Position numbers and translations under genes: made by a program
NCBI RefSeq assembly: GCF_009711185.1
Contig: NZ_WMIF01000019.1
Span: 1 to 64,000, forward strand
DNA from: Paracoccus limosus
Lineage (GTDB): Bacteria > Pseudomonadota > Alphaproteobacteria > Rhodobacterales > Rhodobacteraceae
Direction: 5' to 3'
Length of the DNA stretch: 64,000 nt
Part shown: one piece after another, positions 19,090 to 30,058 of the stretch
Layout: each line of letters opens with the position of its first letter
How positions within the stretch are numbered: position 1 is the first letter of the stretch
Notes under the pieces: model-generated
What the model saw: only the letters and a program-made list of their open reading frames with translations
What the model was told of the DNA's origin: nothing
The model's database searches: none

Positions 19090-19712
19090 CTGATCCCCTC
19101 TCGGCCCTTGGCATGGCGGTAATAGGCCCAGAGCGCGCGTGCCGCAACCGCGCGCCACGGCCGCCATGGCTCGGCCAGGGCCACCAGCGCCCTGGGGCCC
19201 GGCCGCTCGGGCAGGTCATAAAGCAGCCGCACCGCCTCGGCCAAGGCAAGGTCGGCGCTGGCAAAGACATCGGCACGGCCAAGCGCGAATTTCAGGTAAA
19301 TCTCGGCGGTCCAGCGCCCGATACCGGGCAGCGCGACCAGCCGTGCCACTACCGCCTCGTCCTCCAGATCGCGCAGCCCCGGCCAGTCCAGCCCCGCCTC
19401 GGCAATGCCGCGCAGATAGCGCGCCTTGGGCCGCGACAGACCCGCCGCCCGCAACTGATCGTCCGTGGCGGCGCGGATCCCGGCCTCGTCCGCCAGCCCC
19501 GCCTCGGCCATGCGGCGCAGGATCGCCGCCGCCGCGCTGGTCGAGATCTGCTGGCTGACCACCGCATCGCGGATCGAGCCGAACCCCTCATCCCAGCGCC
19601 GCAACGGCAGCGGGCCCAGCATCGGCAAGGTGCGGGCCCAGACCGGACAGACCCGCGCCAGATGCGCCGCACCCTCTGCCAGATCGGATGCGTCGCGAAT
19701 CACCCGGATCAT
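19086..19712 (-). CDS. AlkA-type DNA-3-methyladenine glycosylase
   Basis: A 208-residue HhH-GPD superfamily glycosylase that would remove alkylated purines during base excision repair. The helix-hairpin-helix LPGIGRWTAEIY (128-139) is followed after 14 residues by the catalytic aspartate in SADLAL (Asp154); SQQISTSAAAAI (53-64) is the conserved wedge region. It lacks the N-terminal domain of E. coli AlkA and no FeS cysteines are present, so it is of the short Mag1-like type. It overlaps both neighbours by ATGA: the upstream GntR gene and the downstream esterase. Confidence 0.9.
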   Translation of the reverse strand: MIRVIRDASDLAEGAAHLARVCPVWARTLPMLGPLPLRRWDEGFGSIRDAVVSQQISTSAAAAILRRMAEAGLADEAGIRAATDDQLRAAGLSRPKARYLRGIAEAGLDWPGLRDLEDEAVVARLVALPGIGRWTAEIYLKFALGRADVFASADLALAEAVRLLYDLPERPGPRALVALAEPWRPWRAVAARALWAYYRHAKGREGIR

Positions 19713-20356
19713 ACGTCGAGGCCGATTCCACCCGCCGCGGCCAGCCGCGCGTCCTCCTTGAGCCGGGTTTCGAAGGCCATCGAGATATGCCGGCGCAACG
19801 CCTGTTCGGCGTGCTCTCCGTCGCGCTTGGCAATGGCGTCGACGATCTCCTGATGTTCGTCCAGACTGACGGCATCGCGCCCCTTGGCCGCCAACGAGGT
19901 GCGCGCCATCAGCGCCATGCTGCGATGCACGAGATCCAGTTGCTGCACCAGATAGCGGTTGTGCGAGGCCAGATGGATCTGGTGGTGAAAGCGCCGGTTC
20001 GACCGCGACAGCGCCTGCGGATCGCCAAGAATGGCGCGGTCGTCCTGAACCATACTGGCCAGAACGCGGACTTCTTCGGGTGTGGCATGGCGCGCCGCCA
20101 GCCGCGCGGCCAGCGCCTCCAGTTCGGCGCGCACGGTGTAAAGCTCGGCCAGCTGGTTGTGGTCCAGCGTGGCGACGATCAGGCTGCGGCCGTCGCGCTT
20201 GAGCATGGACTGGGTTTCCAGCCGCTGCAGCGCCTCGCGCACCGGGGTGCGCGACACGCCGAAACGTTCGGCCAGCTCGGATTCCACCAGCCGGTCGCCG
20301 GGACGATAGATGCCATTGTCGATGGCAGAGAGGATCAGCGAATAGGCGTCTTTCAT
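19709..20356 (-). CDS. GntR family transcriptional regulator, FCD (FadR) subfamily
   Basis: A 216-residue regulator: winged helix-turn-helix (DAYSLILSAIDNGIYRPGDRL ... ELAERFGVSRTPVREALQRLE) and an FCD ligand domain with metal-binding D and H residues (HHQIHLASHN, HQEIVDAI). Ligands of this subfamily are usually small carboxylic acids. The start at 20356 places the helix-turn-helix at the very N-terminus as in relatives; an extension to 20410 is possible. It leads the operon with the glycosylase and esterase and may autoregulate; a palindrome at 20389-20402 lies just upstream. Confidence 0.88.
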   Translation of the reverse strand: MKDAYSLILSAIDNGIYRPGDRLVESELAERFGVSRTPVREALQRLETQSMLKRDGRSLIVATLDHNQLAELYTVRAELEALAARLAARHATPEEVRVLASMVQDDRAILGDPQALSRSNRRFHHQIHLASHNRYLVQQLDLVHRSMALMARTSLAAKGRDAVSLDEHQEIVDAIAKRDGEHAEQALRRHISMAFETRLKEDARLAAAGGIGLDV

Positions 20357-20388
20357 GCCGGCACGATCCGTCCTCGTCAGGCGGAATG

Positions 20389-20402
20389 CAAGCCTCGGCT
20401 TG
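20389..20402. promoter_or_regulatory. Perfect 6-2-6 palindrome between gntR and the nucleotidase gene
   Basis: CAAGCC-TC-GGCTTG in the 87-bp divergent spacer. It is a candidate operator for the adjacent GntR-family protein, though it does not match the usual TnGTnnnACnA pattern of FCD regulators. Confidence 0.3.
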
Positions 20403-20443
20403 GGGCCCATTGCAAGCCCGCGCGCGGCACCCTAGGCAGGGGC

Positions 20444-21118
20444 ATGGATTTTCGCCACGTGACCACCTGGATCTTTGATCTGGACAATACGCTTTACGCG
20501 CCCGAGATGCGGCTTTTCGACCAGATCGAGGCCCGCATGACCGCCTATGTGATGCGCGAATTCGCCGTGGACGAGGTCGAGGCCAACCGTCTGCGCCGAC
20601 ATTACTGGCGCGAACATGGCACCACGCTGTCAGGGCTGATGGCCGAACATGGCATCGACCCGATGGCCTATCTGCACGAGGTCCATGACATCGACTTTTC
20701 GCATCTGGTGCCCGACCCGGATCTGGCCGCGCTGATCGCAGCCCTGCCCGGGCGCAAGATCGTGCATACCAATGGCGATGTCGCCTATGCGGCCAAGGTG
20801 CTGGCCGGGCGCGGCCTCGGCGTCTTTGACGAGGTGCATGGCATCGACACGCTGGATTTCCATCCCAAACCCGACCCGCGCGCATATGCCGCAGTGCGCA
20901 GTCTCTCGGGCTTTGACCCGCGCGCTGCCGCGATGTTCGAGGACGATCCGCGCAACCTCGCCATCCCGCATCAGCTTGGAATGCGGACGATTCTGGTCGG
21001 TGACGGCCGCCAGGGCCATGACATCGCCGACCGGGACATAGTGGCTGATGCGCATGTCCAGCACCGCACCGATGATCTCGCAACCTTCTTGCGCACCCTT
21101 GCCGCAGGCCGCAACTAG
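20444..21118 (+). CDS. HAD family pyrimidine 5'-nucleotidase-like hydrolase
   Basis: A 224-residue haloacid-dehalogenase-fold phosphatase related to yeast Sdt1/Phm8 and bacterial pyrimidine 5'-nucleotidases. Motif I is FDLDNTLY (Asp12 and Asp14), motif II HTNGD, motif III K in HPKPDPRAY, motif IV MFEDDPRNL. The context of motif I (WIFDLDNTLYAPE) is typical of that subfamily. ATG at 20444 follows GGCAGGGGC. Expected role is dephosphorylation of nucleotide monophosphates in the cytosol; substrate preference cannot be read from sequence. Confidence 0.87.
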   Translation: MDFRHVTTWIFDLDNTLYAPEMRLFDQIEARMTAYVMREFAVDEVEANRLRRHYWREHGTTLSGLMAEHGIDPMAYLHEVHDIDFSHLVPDPDLAALIAALPGRKIVHTNGDVAYAAKVLAGRGLGVFDEVHGIDTLDFHPKPDPRAYAAVRSLSGFDPRAAAMFEDDPRNLAIPHQLGMRTILVGDGRQGHDIADRDIVADAHVQHRTDDLATFLRTLAAGRN

Positions 21119-21156
21119 CGTCAGAATCGCGCAACCCGCCCAAGGAGGAACCGAAC

Positions 21157-21369
21157 ATGGCCCATGCCCCGACGAACTCGTCCGCCGCCCTCGCCGAAAA
21201 GGCCCGCGAAACCCGCGCCGCGATCGGCCTGCTGATCTGCGTCGTCCTGACGCTGGCGGTGACCGCCATCGGAACCGTGCTCTGGGGTGCTGTCGCCCTG
21301 ACCATGGTCGGGCTCGCCGGCACGGTTTTCGTCCTTCTCATGCTGACCGCCTACGCCGCAGGCTTCTGA
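21157..21369 (+). CDS. Small membrane protein with two hydrophobic helices
   Basis: A 70-residue protein: hydrophilic N-terminus of about 20 residues, then two transmembrane segments (about 22-45 and 47-68). It has a very strong AAGGAGGAA site upstream of ATG at 21157. The stop overlaps the ATG of the UbiH-type gene by one base (TGATG), implying coupled expression. Similar small proteins with an AEKARETRAAI-like N-terminus occur beside ubiquinone hydroxylase genes in relatives, but the function is unknown. Confidence 0.7.
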   Translation: MAHAPTNSSAALAEKARETRAAIGLLICVVLTLAVTAIGTVLWGAVALTMVGLAGTVFVLLMLTAYAAGF

Positions 21370-22553
21370 TGCAGGATTGCGATGTCCTCGTCTCGGGCGG
21401 CGGCGTCGCTGGGCTGGTCGCGGCAGCAGCCTTTGGCGCGGCCGGCCATTCGGTCATCTGTGTTGATCCCGCGCCCCCGGTCACCGATGAGGCGGCCGAG
21501 GGCTCGGACTTGCGCAGCACTGCCTTTCTCAACCCTTCGATCCCGGTGCTTGATGCGGCGGGCCTTTGGGAGCGGTTGGCGCCTCATGCCACGCCGCTGC
21601 AGGTCATGCGCATCATCGACGCCGGCGGCAGCCAGCCGCAGGCACGCCTGACCCGCGACTTTGACGCCGCCGAGATCTCGGACCAGCCCTTTGGCTGGAA
21701 CCTGCCCAACTGGCTGCTCAAGCGCGAGATTTCGGCCCGCATCGCCTGCCAGCAGAACATCCGCTTTCTGCCCGGCACCGGCACCGCCGGCCTTCTGGCC
21801 CGCGACAGCGAGGCACTGGTCACCCTGACCGATGGCAGCCGCATCCGCGCCCGGCTGGTGGTCGGCGCCGATGGCCGCAACTCGCCGGTGCGTCAGGCGC
21901 TGGGGATCGGCACCCGCACCATCCGCTACGGCCAGAAGGCGCTGGCCTTCGCCGTCACTCATACCCGTCCGCATAACAACGTCTCGACCGAAATCCACCG
22001 CTCGGGTGGCCCCTTCACGCTGGTGCCGCTGCCCGACCGCGATGGCCGGCACTCCTCGGCGGTGGTCTGGATAGAGCGCGGCCCCGAAACCGCCCGTCTG
22101 CGCGCCCTGCCCCGTGAGGAGTTCGAGACCGAGCTGAACCGGCGCTCGGCCGGCATCCTCGGCCATCTGACGCAGGCCACGCGCCTGACCGAATGGCCGA
22201 TCATCAGCCAGATCGCCGACAGCTTCACCGGCCCGCGCACCGCCCTGATCGCCGAGGCCGCCCATGTCGTGCCACCCATCGGCGCACAAGGGCTGAATAT
22301 GAGCCTCGCCGACCTCAAGGCGCTGATTGATATTTCGGGCGACCGCCCCGGCGCCAGTGCCGGCCTCGACAGCTACAACCGCCGCCGCCGCCCCGAGGCG
22401 CTGGCCCGGCTGATCGGCATCGACGCGCTGAACCGCACCAGCATGATCTCGGCCCGGCCCCTGCGCGACCTGCGCGCCGCCGCGCTCGGCAGCCTCTATG
22501 CCGCAGCCCCGGTGCGCAAACTTCTGATGCGGGCCGGCCTCGGCGTCCACTAA
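21369..22553 (+). CDS. UbiH/UbiF/Coq6-family ubiquinone biosynthesis hydroxylase
   Basis: A 394-residue FAD monooxygenase. The N-terminal GxGxxG-like VSGGGVAGLVAAAAFG binds FAD; VVGADGRNSPVRQALGI is the DG motif; ALIAEAAHVVPPIGAQGLNMSLADL is the UbiH-family C-terminal FAD motif (GD replaced by EA). Such enzymes hydroxylate the benzoquinone ring during ubiquinone synthesis. Alphaproteobacteria use several paralogues with different ring positions, so no symbol is given. Start ATG overlaps the small membrane protein stop (TGATG). Confidence 0.85.
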   Translation: MQDCDVLVSGGGVAGLVAAAAFGAAGHSVICVDPAPPVTDEAAEGSDLRSTAFLNPSIPVLDAAGLWERLAPHATPLQVMRIIDAGGSQPQARLTRDFDAAEISDQPFGWNLPNWLLKREISARIACQQNIRFLPGTGTAGLLARDSEALVTLTDGSRIRARLVVGADGRNSPVRQALGIGTRTIRYGQKALAFAVTHTRPHNNVSTEIHRSGGPFTLVPLPDRDGRHSSAVVWIERGPETARLRALPREEFETELNRRSAGILGHLTQATRLTEWPIISQIADSFTGPRTALIAEAAHVVPPIGAQGLNMSLADLKALIDISGDRPGASAGLDSYNRRRRPEALARLIGIDALNRTSMISARPLRDLRAAALGSLYAAAPVRKLLMRAGLGVH

Positions 22554-22586
22554 CCGCCACGGCGGCGACTGCGCCCAACCGCCGAA

Positions 22587-22607
22587 TTCACCATTTTCCA
22601 AATACCC
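22587..22607 (-). repeat. Short recurrent extragenic element, copy A
   Basis: Minus-strand copy of a 21-bp element with core GGTATTTGGAAAATGG, ending in TGAA. It lies 34 bp after the UbiH-type stop. The same 21 bp recur exactly at 43524-43544 and 55083-55103, and with one change at 49974-49994. Confidence 0.8.
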
Positions 22608-22677
22608 ATATCCGAACCGCCACCAGCCCCTCGGGTTCCGGTGGCACCTGGCGGCGCAATCTGCCACAAACCCCGAC

Positions 22678-24042
<1,365 letters not shown>

Positions 24043-24084
24043 ACTCGTCCCAAAACGCGGGCAAACCCGCGAAAGGGCGTAGAT

Positions 24085-24687
24085 ATGGACGGATTCACCA
24101 TCATTGACGGCATCGTTGCCGCCGTGATCATTCTTTCGGCGATCCTGGCCTATGCACGCGGCTTCGTCCGCGAATCGCTGGCGATCCTCGGCTGGATCGG
24201 CGCCGCCGTGCTGGCCTTCATCTTTGCGCCCACGGTACGACCCATGGTCGCGCAGGTGCCGGGGCTCAGCAAATTTCTGGGAGACAGTTGCGAACTGGCC
24301 ACGATTGCCGGCTTTGCGGCGGTCTTTGCGCTGGCGCTGGTCGTGTTCTCGATCATCACGCCGCTGTTCTCGTCGGTGGTGCAGCGCTCGGCGCTTGGCG
24401 GCGTCGATCAGGGCATCGGGTTTCTGTTCGGCGTGGCGCGCGGCATCCTTTTGGTCGCGGTGGCCTTCATCGTCTATGACCGGGTGATGGCAACGCAGCC
24501 GGTGGCCGTGGTGGACAATTCCCGCTCGGCCCAGGTGTTTTCGCGGATGCGCGGCCAGATGGACCAGCAAATTCCGCAGGATGCGCCCGGTTGGGTGGTA
24601 TCGCGCTATGAGCAGCTGGTGCGCAGCTGCGCCGCGACCCAGCCGGTCGATGCCGGCACCGCGACCCCGGTTCCGGCCACAAACTGA
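24085..24687 (+). CDS. cvpA: CvpA family membrane protein
   Basis: A 200-residue inner-membrane protein with four hydrophobic segments in the first 130 residues (DGFTIIDGIVAAVIILSAILAYARGFVRE, then LAILGWIGAAVLAFIFAP, TIAGFAAVFALALVVFSII, FLFGVARGILLVAVAFIV). The conserved YARGFVRE motif after helix 1 is diagnostic. CvpA is needed for colicin V production in E. coli and for envelope integrity elsewhere; the molecular role is unclear. It lies directly upstream of purF, as in many proteobacteria, although a GC-rich hairpin (near 24720-24745) separates them. Confidence 0.9.
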   Translation: MDGFTIIDGIVAAVIILSAILAYARGFVRESLAILGWIGAAVLAFIFAPTVRPMVAQVPGLSKFLGDSCELATIAGFAAVFALALVVFSIITPLFSSVVQRSALGGVDQGIGFLFGVARGILLVAVAFIVYDRVMATQPVAVVDNSRSAQVFSRMRGQMDQQIPQDAPGWVVSRYEQLVRSCAATQPVDAGTATPVPATN

Positions 24688-24819
24688 GCCAGCGTGACCA
24701 ATTCGTGACACAAATCGCGCCCTGTCGCAGCGGCAGGGCGTGACTTCACCGGTGCGACTCCCTATGTTGGCGACAACAAGCGCCACAATGCAGCCCTCCC
24801 CTAGCCCCATGAGTCGGTG

Positions 24820-26319
24820 ATGATGCAGCCATTCCTTGCCCATCCCTTCGATTCCGATCGCCTGCACGAAGAATGCGGTGTGTTCGGTGTAATCGGTGTC
24901 GCGGATGCGGCCAACTTCGTCGCCCTCGGTCTGCACGCGTTGCAGCATCGCGGGCAGGAGGCTGGCGGCATCATCAGCCATGATCCAGAGCAGGGCTTCA
25001 ACAGCGCCCATCGCTTTGGCTATGTGCGCGACAACTTCACCAAGCAAAGCCTGATGGAGACCCTGCCGGGTCCGCTCGCCATCGGCCATGTCCGCTATTC
25101 GACCGCCGGCACCAAGGCCGCGACGGCGATCCGCGACGTGCAGCCCTTCTTTGGCGAATTCGCCATGGGCGGTTGCGCGGTTGCCCATAACGGCAACATC
25201 ACCAATGCGCTCGCGCTGCGCCGCGAGCTGATCGAGCGCGGCTCGATCTTCCAGTCCTCGTCGGATTCGGAATGTATCATCCACCTGATGGCGCGCTCGA
25301 TCCAGCGCAACATCCCCGAGCGGATGAAGGACGCGCTGCGCCGCGTCGAAGGCGCCTTCAGCGTCATCGCCATGACCCGCACCAAGCTGATCGGCGTGCG
25401 CGACCCCTTGGGCGTGCGGCCGCTGGTGCTGGGCAAGGTCGGCGACGACGGCTTTGCGCTGGCCTCGGAAACCTGTGCCCTCGACATCATCGGTGCCGAA
25501 TTCGTGCGTGAGATCGAGCCGGGCGAGATGGTCGTCATCTCCAAGGGCGAGGTCGAAAGCTCGCGCCCCTTCGGCCCGTCGAAAGGCCGGTTCTGCATCT
25601 TTGAACATGTCTATTTCTCGCGCCCCGACTCGATCATCGGCGGCCGCTCGGTCTATGAGACCCGGCGCCAGATCGGCGTGGAACTGGCCCGCGAGGCCCC
25701 GATCGAGGCCGATCTGGTCTGCCCGGTGCCGGATTCGGGCACGCCTGCCGCCATCGGCTATGCCCATGAAAGTGGCATCCCCTTTGGCATGGGCATCATC
25801 CGCAACCAATACATGGGTCGGACCTTCATCGAGCCGACCGAGCAGATCCGCAACATGGGTGTGCGGCTGAAGCTGAACGTCAACCGGGCGCTGGTCAAGG
25901 GCAAGCGCGTGGTGCTGGTCGACGATTCGGTGGTGCGCGGCACCACCTCGCGCAAGATCAAGGACATGATTCTGGATGCCGGCGCGGCCGAGGTGCATTT
26001 CCGCATCGCCTCGCCGCCGACGGCATGGCCCTGCTTCTACGGGGTTGATACGCCCGACCGCGAAAAGCTGCTGGCCGCGCAGATGACTGTGGACGAGATG
26101 CGCGAATGGATCGGCGTCGACAGCCTCGCCTTTGTGTCGCTGGACGGGCTTTATCGCGCCGTGGGCGAGGCCCGCGGCCGCAACAGCGCCAATCCGCAAT
26201 ATTGCGACGCCTGCTTCTCGGGCGAATATCCGGTGGCGCCCTTTGACCAGCTGGAGCGCGGTTTCCGCATGAAGCCGCAGGCCGAGCTGGCCCAGATCAC
26301 CAATCACGCCGCCGAGTGA
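24820..26319 (+). CDS. purF: Amidophosphoribosyltransferase
   Basis: First committed enzyme of purine synthesis: PRPP plus glutamine gives phosphoribosylamine. The 499-residue protein has a glutaminase domain with nucleophile Cys19 in HEECGVFGVIGV (exposed after removal of the propeptide), HRGQEAGGI and AHNGNITNAL, and a phosphoribosyltransferase domain with the PRPP loop VVLVDDSVVRGTTSR. Cysteines near the C-terminus (YCDACFSGEYP) may be of the iron-sulfur type of PurF. GTG 24817, ATG 24820 and ATG 24823 are adjacent candidate starts; 24820 is chosen. A terminator follows. Confidence 0.96.
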   Translation: MMQPFLAHPFDSDRLHEECGVFGVIGVADAANFVALGLHALQHRGQEAGGIISHDPEQGFNSAHRFGYVRDNFTKQSLMETLPGPLAIGHVRYSTAGTKAATAIRDVQPFFGEFAMGGCAVAHNGNITNALALRRELIERGSIFQSSSDSECIIHLMARSIQRNIPERMKDALRRVEGAFSVIAMTRTKLIGVRDPLGVRPLVLGKVGDDGFALASETCALDIIGAEFVREIEPGEMVVISKGEVESSRPFGPSKGRFCIFEHVYFSRPDSIIGGRSVYETRRQIGVELAREAPIEADLVCPVPDSGTPAAIGYAHESGIPFGMGIIRNQYMGRTFIEPTEQIRNMGVRLKLNVNRALVKGKRVVLVDDSVVRGTTSRKIKDMILDAGAAEVHFRIASPPTAWPCFYGVDTPDREKLLAAQMTVDEMREWIGVDSLAFVSLDGLYRAVGEARGRNSANPQYCDACFSGEYPVAPFDQLERGFRMKPQAELAQITNHAAE

Positions 26320-26339
26320 GCGCGGCGCGACATGTTCAG

Positions 26340-26375
26340 GCCGAAAGACTGCCCCGGCAGCCTTTCGGCATCTTT
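26340..26375 (+). terminator. purF terminator
   Basis: GCCGAAAG (26340-26347) pairs with CTTTCGGC (26362-26369), extended inside by CTGC/GCAG, and is followed by ATCTTT. It lies 20 bp after the purF stop and 8 bp before the next ATG. Confidence 0.7.
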
Positions 26376-26383
26376 CATTCCCG

Positions 26384-27424
26384 ATGACCCACAACCGCCC
26401 CCTGACCACGGTACCCGCGCTGATCGAGACCGGGCTGGTGCCTGACGATACCTCTGGTCAACTGGACCGGGTGACGCAGGAATTCCGGCTGCGCCTGTCC
26501 CCGGTCATGGCGAGGGCGGCAGGGGCCTCGGACGGGGTTGCGGCGCAATTTGTGCCCGATGCGCGCGAATTGCAGATCCGGCCCGAAGAGCTGACCGATC
26601 CGATTGGCGATTCCGCCTTCAGTCCGGTGCCGGGGCTGACGCATCGCTATCCCGACCGGGTGATCCTGCATATCACCAAGACCTGCGAGGTCTATTGCCG
26701 GTTCTGTTTCCGCCGTGAAGTGGTGGGCGAGGAAGGCAACCTGCCCGAGCCACAGCTGGCGGCGGCGCTGGATTACATCGCCCGCACCCCCGCCATCCGC
26801 GAGGTGATCCTGACCGGCGGCGATCCGATGGTGCTGTCGGCCCGCCGTATCGCCAGCCTGATGGGGCGGCTGTCGGCGATCCCGCATCTGGATGTGGTGC
26901 GGTTCCATACCCGGGTGCCGGTGGTGGCGCCGCAGCGCATCGACGCGGCGCTGCTGGCTGCCCTGCGCCCCGAGCGGTTGGCGGTCTGGGTCGTGCTGCA
27001 TGTCAACCATGCCGACGAGCTGACACCCGAGGCCTGCGCGGCGCTGGCGCGGCTGGCCGATGCCGGGGTGCCGCTGTTGTCGCAAAGCGTGCTGCTGCGC
27101 GGGGTGAATGCCAATGCGGCGGCGCTGGAGGCGCTGTTCCGCGCCCTGATCCGGCATCGGGTCAAGCCCTATTACCTGCATCATTGCGATCTGGCACGGG
27201 GCACCAGCCATTTCCGCACCAGCATCGCCGAGGGGCTGGCGATCATGGCCGCGTTGCGGGGCCGACTATCAGGCACTTGCCTGCCGACCTATGTGCTGGA
27301 CCTGCCCGGGGGGCATGGCAAGGTGCCGCTGGGGCCGGATTATCTGCGACAGGATGGCTGTGGCGTGTGGCGGCTGCGTGACTGGCGCGGCAAGTGGCAC
27401 GATTATCGCGATCCGGAGGCGTAA
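26384..27424 (+). CDS. Lysine-2,3-aminomutase-like radical SAM protein
   Basis: A 346-residue radical SAM, PLP-type protein. The iron-sulfur site is CEVYCRFC (Cys101, Cys105, Cys108) within HITKTCEVYCRFCFRR; EVILTGGDPMVLS and the PLP-lysine segment LDLPGGHGKVPLG are also present. It is shorter than clostridial KamA and resembles the alphaproteobacterial and EpmB-like group. No epmA or efp gene is adjacent, so both beta-lysine formation and EF-P modification remain open. The gene starts directly behind the purF terminator. Confidence 0.85.
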   Translation: MTHNRPLTTVPALIETGLVPDDTSGQLDRVTQEFRLRLSPVMARAAGASDGVAAQFVPDARELQIRPEELTDPIGDSAFSPVPGLTHRYPDRVILHITKTCEVYCRFCFRREVVGEEGNLPEPQLAAALDYIARTPAIREVILTGGDPMVLSARRIASLMGRLSAIPHLDVVRFHTRVPVVAPQRIDAALLAALRPERLAVWVVLHVNHADELTPEACAALARLADAGVPLLSQSVLLRGVNANAAALEALFRALIRHRVKPYYLHHCDLARGTSHFRTSIAEGLAIMAALRGRLSGTCLPTYVLDLPGGHGKVPLGPDYLRQDGCGVWRLRDWRGKWHDYRDPEA

Positions 27425-27427
27425 GGA

Positions 27428-27446
27428 CCGGGGGCGCTGCCCCCGG
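27428..27446. terminator. GC-rich hairpin after the aminomutase-like gene
   Basis: CCGGGGGC (27428-27435) pairs with GCCCCCGG (27439-27446) around a GCT loop. Hairpins of the same GGGGGC-nnn-GCCCCC form occur at 50039-50053 and 52049-52063, each beside the recurrent CCCGGGRTATTT element. Confidence 0.6.
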
Positions 27447-27447
27447 A

Positions 27448-27477
27448 CCCCCGGGATATTTTTCCACGAAAGAAGCC
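27448..27477 (-). repeat. Recurrent extragenic element of the CCCGGGATATTT type, copy 1
   Basis: A 30-bp sequence beginning CCCCCGGGATATTT and ending ACGAAAGAAGCC on the plus strand, directly beyond the stop of minus-strand dppF. It is identical in 27 of 30 positions to 52101-52130, directly beyond the stop of minus-strand xseA. Oriented with the gene it reads GGCTTCTTTCGT ... AAATATCCCGGGGG. Confidence 0.8.
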
Positions 27478-27481
27478 GGGA

Positions 27482-28314
<833 letters not shown>

Positions 28315-28318
<4 letters not shown>

Positions 28319-29151
28319 TTCGCGGCCTCTTCCATGAACGAGCCCACGGTGGGCAGGCGGTCGCCGGTGGCGTTTTCCGGCAGGGCCGAAAGCAGCGCCC
28401 GGGTATAGGGGTGCTTGGGCGCCTCGAACAGCGAGAGCACGTCGGCCTCTTCCATCTTCTTGCCCTTGTATTGCACCTGCACGCGGTCGGCGGTTTCGGC
28501 CACCACGCCCATGTCATGGGTGATCAGGATCAGCGCCATGCCGGTCTGTTCCTGCAATTCCATCAGCAGGTCGAGGATCTGTTTCTGGATGGTCACGTCC
28601 AGCGCGGTCGTCGGCTCATCGGCGATCAGCAGGCGCGGGTTGGTGGCAATGGCCATGGCGATCATCACCCGCTGGCATTGCCCGCCCGACATCTGATGCG
28701 GATAGGCGCGCAGCTTTTCCTCGGGCTCGGGGATGCCGACCTGACGGAACAGCTCCAGCGCGCGGGCACGGGCGGCGCGTTTCGAAAGGCCCGCGTTAAA
28801 GCGCAGCACCTCTTCGATCTGATAGCCGGCGGTAAAGCTGGGGTTCAGCGACGCGATGGGTTCCTGAAAGATCATGGTGATCTGGCGGCCGATGATCTGG
28901 CGGCGCTGGCGCGGCGTCATGCGCAACAGATCCTGACTGTCGAAGGTCATCTCGTCGGCGGTGATGGTCGCGGTGTCGGGCAAGAGCCCCATCGCCGCCA
29001 GCATCGACACCGATTTGCCCGAGCCGGATTCGCCGACGATGGCCAGCACCTCGCCCCGGTCCACGCGCGCGTCGATGCCGTCCACGGCGGTAAAGCTGCC
29101 GGTCGAGGTGGCAAAGCGCACGGTCAGATTGCGGATGGTCAGCAGGGACAT
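28315..29151 (-). CDS. dppD: Dipeptide ABC transporter ATP-binding protein DppD
   Basis: A 278-residue ATPase partner of DppF. Walker [10 protein letters not shown], signature MSGGQCQRV (an unusual Cys in place of R/M after GGQ), Walker [14 protein letters not shown]-loop ITHDMG, and the C-terminal [12 protein letters not shown] segment typical of DppD/OppD. Four bases separate it from the dppC stop. The hydrolytic residues are intact. Confidence 0.92.
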
Positions 29152-29155
29152 GGCA

Positions 29156-30058
29156 TCAGCTCCGCTTCAGTTTCGGGTCGAGCGCGTCGCGCAGGCCATC
29201 GCCCATCAGGTTGATCGCCAGAACCGAGATCAGGATGGCGAGCCCCGGAAAGGTCACCACCCACCAGGCGCGCAGAATGAACTCGCGGGCCTCGGCCAGC
29301 ATGGTGCCCCATTCCGAGGCCGGAGGCTGCGCGCCCATGCCAAGGAACCCCAGCGCCGCACTGTCCAGAACCGCGCTGGAAAACGACAGCGTCGCCTGCA
29401 CGATCAGCGGCGCCAGGCAATTGGGCAGGATGGTCTTGAACATCAGCCGCAGATTGCTGGCCCCGGCCACCTTCGCGGCGGTGACATATTCGCGCGCCTT
29501 TTCGCCCATCACCGCGGCGCGCGTCAGGCGGGCGAAATGCGGCTGATAGACGATGGCAATGGCAATCATCGCATTGGTCAGGCCCGGCCCCAGCACCGCC
29601 ACCAAGACCAGCGCCAGCAAAAGCGACGGGAAGGCCAAGACCACGTCCATCACCCGCATGATGACATTGTCGACCCAGCCGCCGTAAAAGCCCGCGATCA
29701 GGCCGATGAAGATGCCGCCGATCAGCGCGATGGCCACGACCACGATGCCGATGAACAGCGAATATTGCGCGCCATAGATCAGCCGCGACAGCATGTCCCG
29801 GCCAACGGCATCGGTGCCCAGCAGGAAACCGGCGCGCCCGCCCTCGGCCCAGAACGGCGGCGCCAGAAGCGCGTCGCGATATTGTTGCGTCGGGTCATGC
29901 GGGGCCAGCAGCGGCGCGAAAAGCGCAGTAAGCACCAGCAGCACAAAGACCACCAGCCCGATGACGGCGCCGCGGTTCTGGCTGAAATAAAACCAGAATT
30001 CCTTGATCTGCCGGCGCCGGATGGCCGCGTCCGAGATTTTCACGGTGGTATCGGTCAT
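29156..30058 (-). CDS. dppC: Dipeptide ABC transporter permease DppC
   Basis: A 300-residue inner-membrane permease with the OppC-type N-terminal domain (FWFYFSQNRGAVIGLVVFVLLVLTALFAP), the segment GTDAVGRDMLSRLIYGAQYSL that precedes the ABC-2-like core, and the EAA loop REYVTAAKVAGAS facing the ATPases. Six membrane helices are apparent. Its start overlaps the dppB stop by ATGA. Confidence 0.92.
   Translation of the reverse strand: MTDTTVKISDAAIRRRQIKEFWFYFSQNRGAVIGLVVFVLLVLTALFAPLLAPHDPTQQYRDALLAPPFWAEGGRAGFLLGTDAVGRDMLSRLIYGAQYSLFIGIVVVAIALIGGIFIGLIAGFYGGWVDNVIMRVMDVVLAFPSLLLALVLVAVLGPGLTNAMIAIAIVYQPHFARLTRAAVMGEKAREYVTAAKVAGASNLRLMFKTILPNCLAPLIVQATLSFSSAVLDSAALGFLGMGAQPPASEWGTMLAEAREFILRAWWVVTFPGLAILISVLAINLMGDGLRDALDPKLKRS

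Noticed and set aside
24710..24750. Terminator between cvpA and purF
   Set aside because: A CGCCCTG/CAGGGCG stem exists but has a 9-nt loop and no T-run, so I do not claim that the two genes are separate transcription units.
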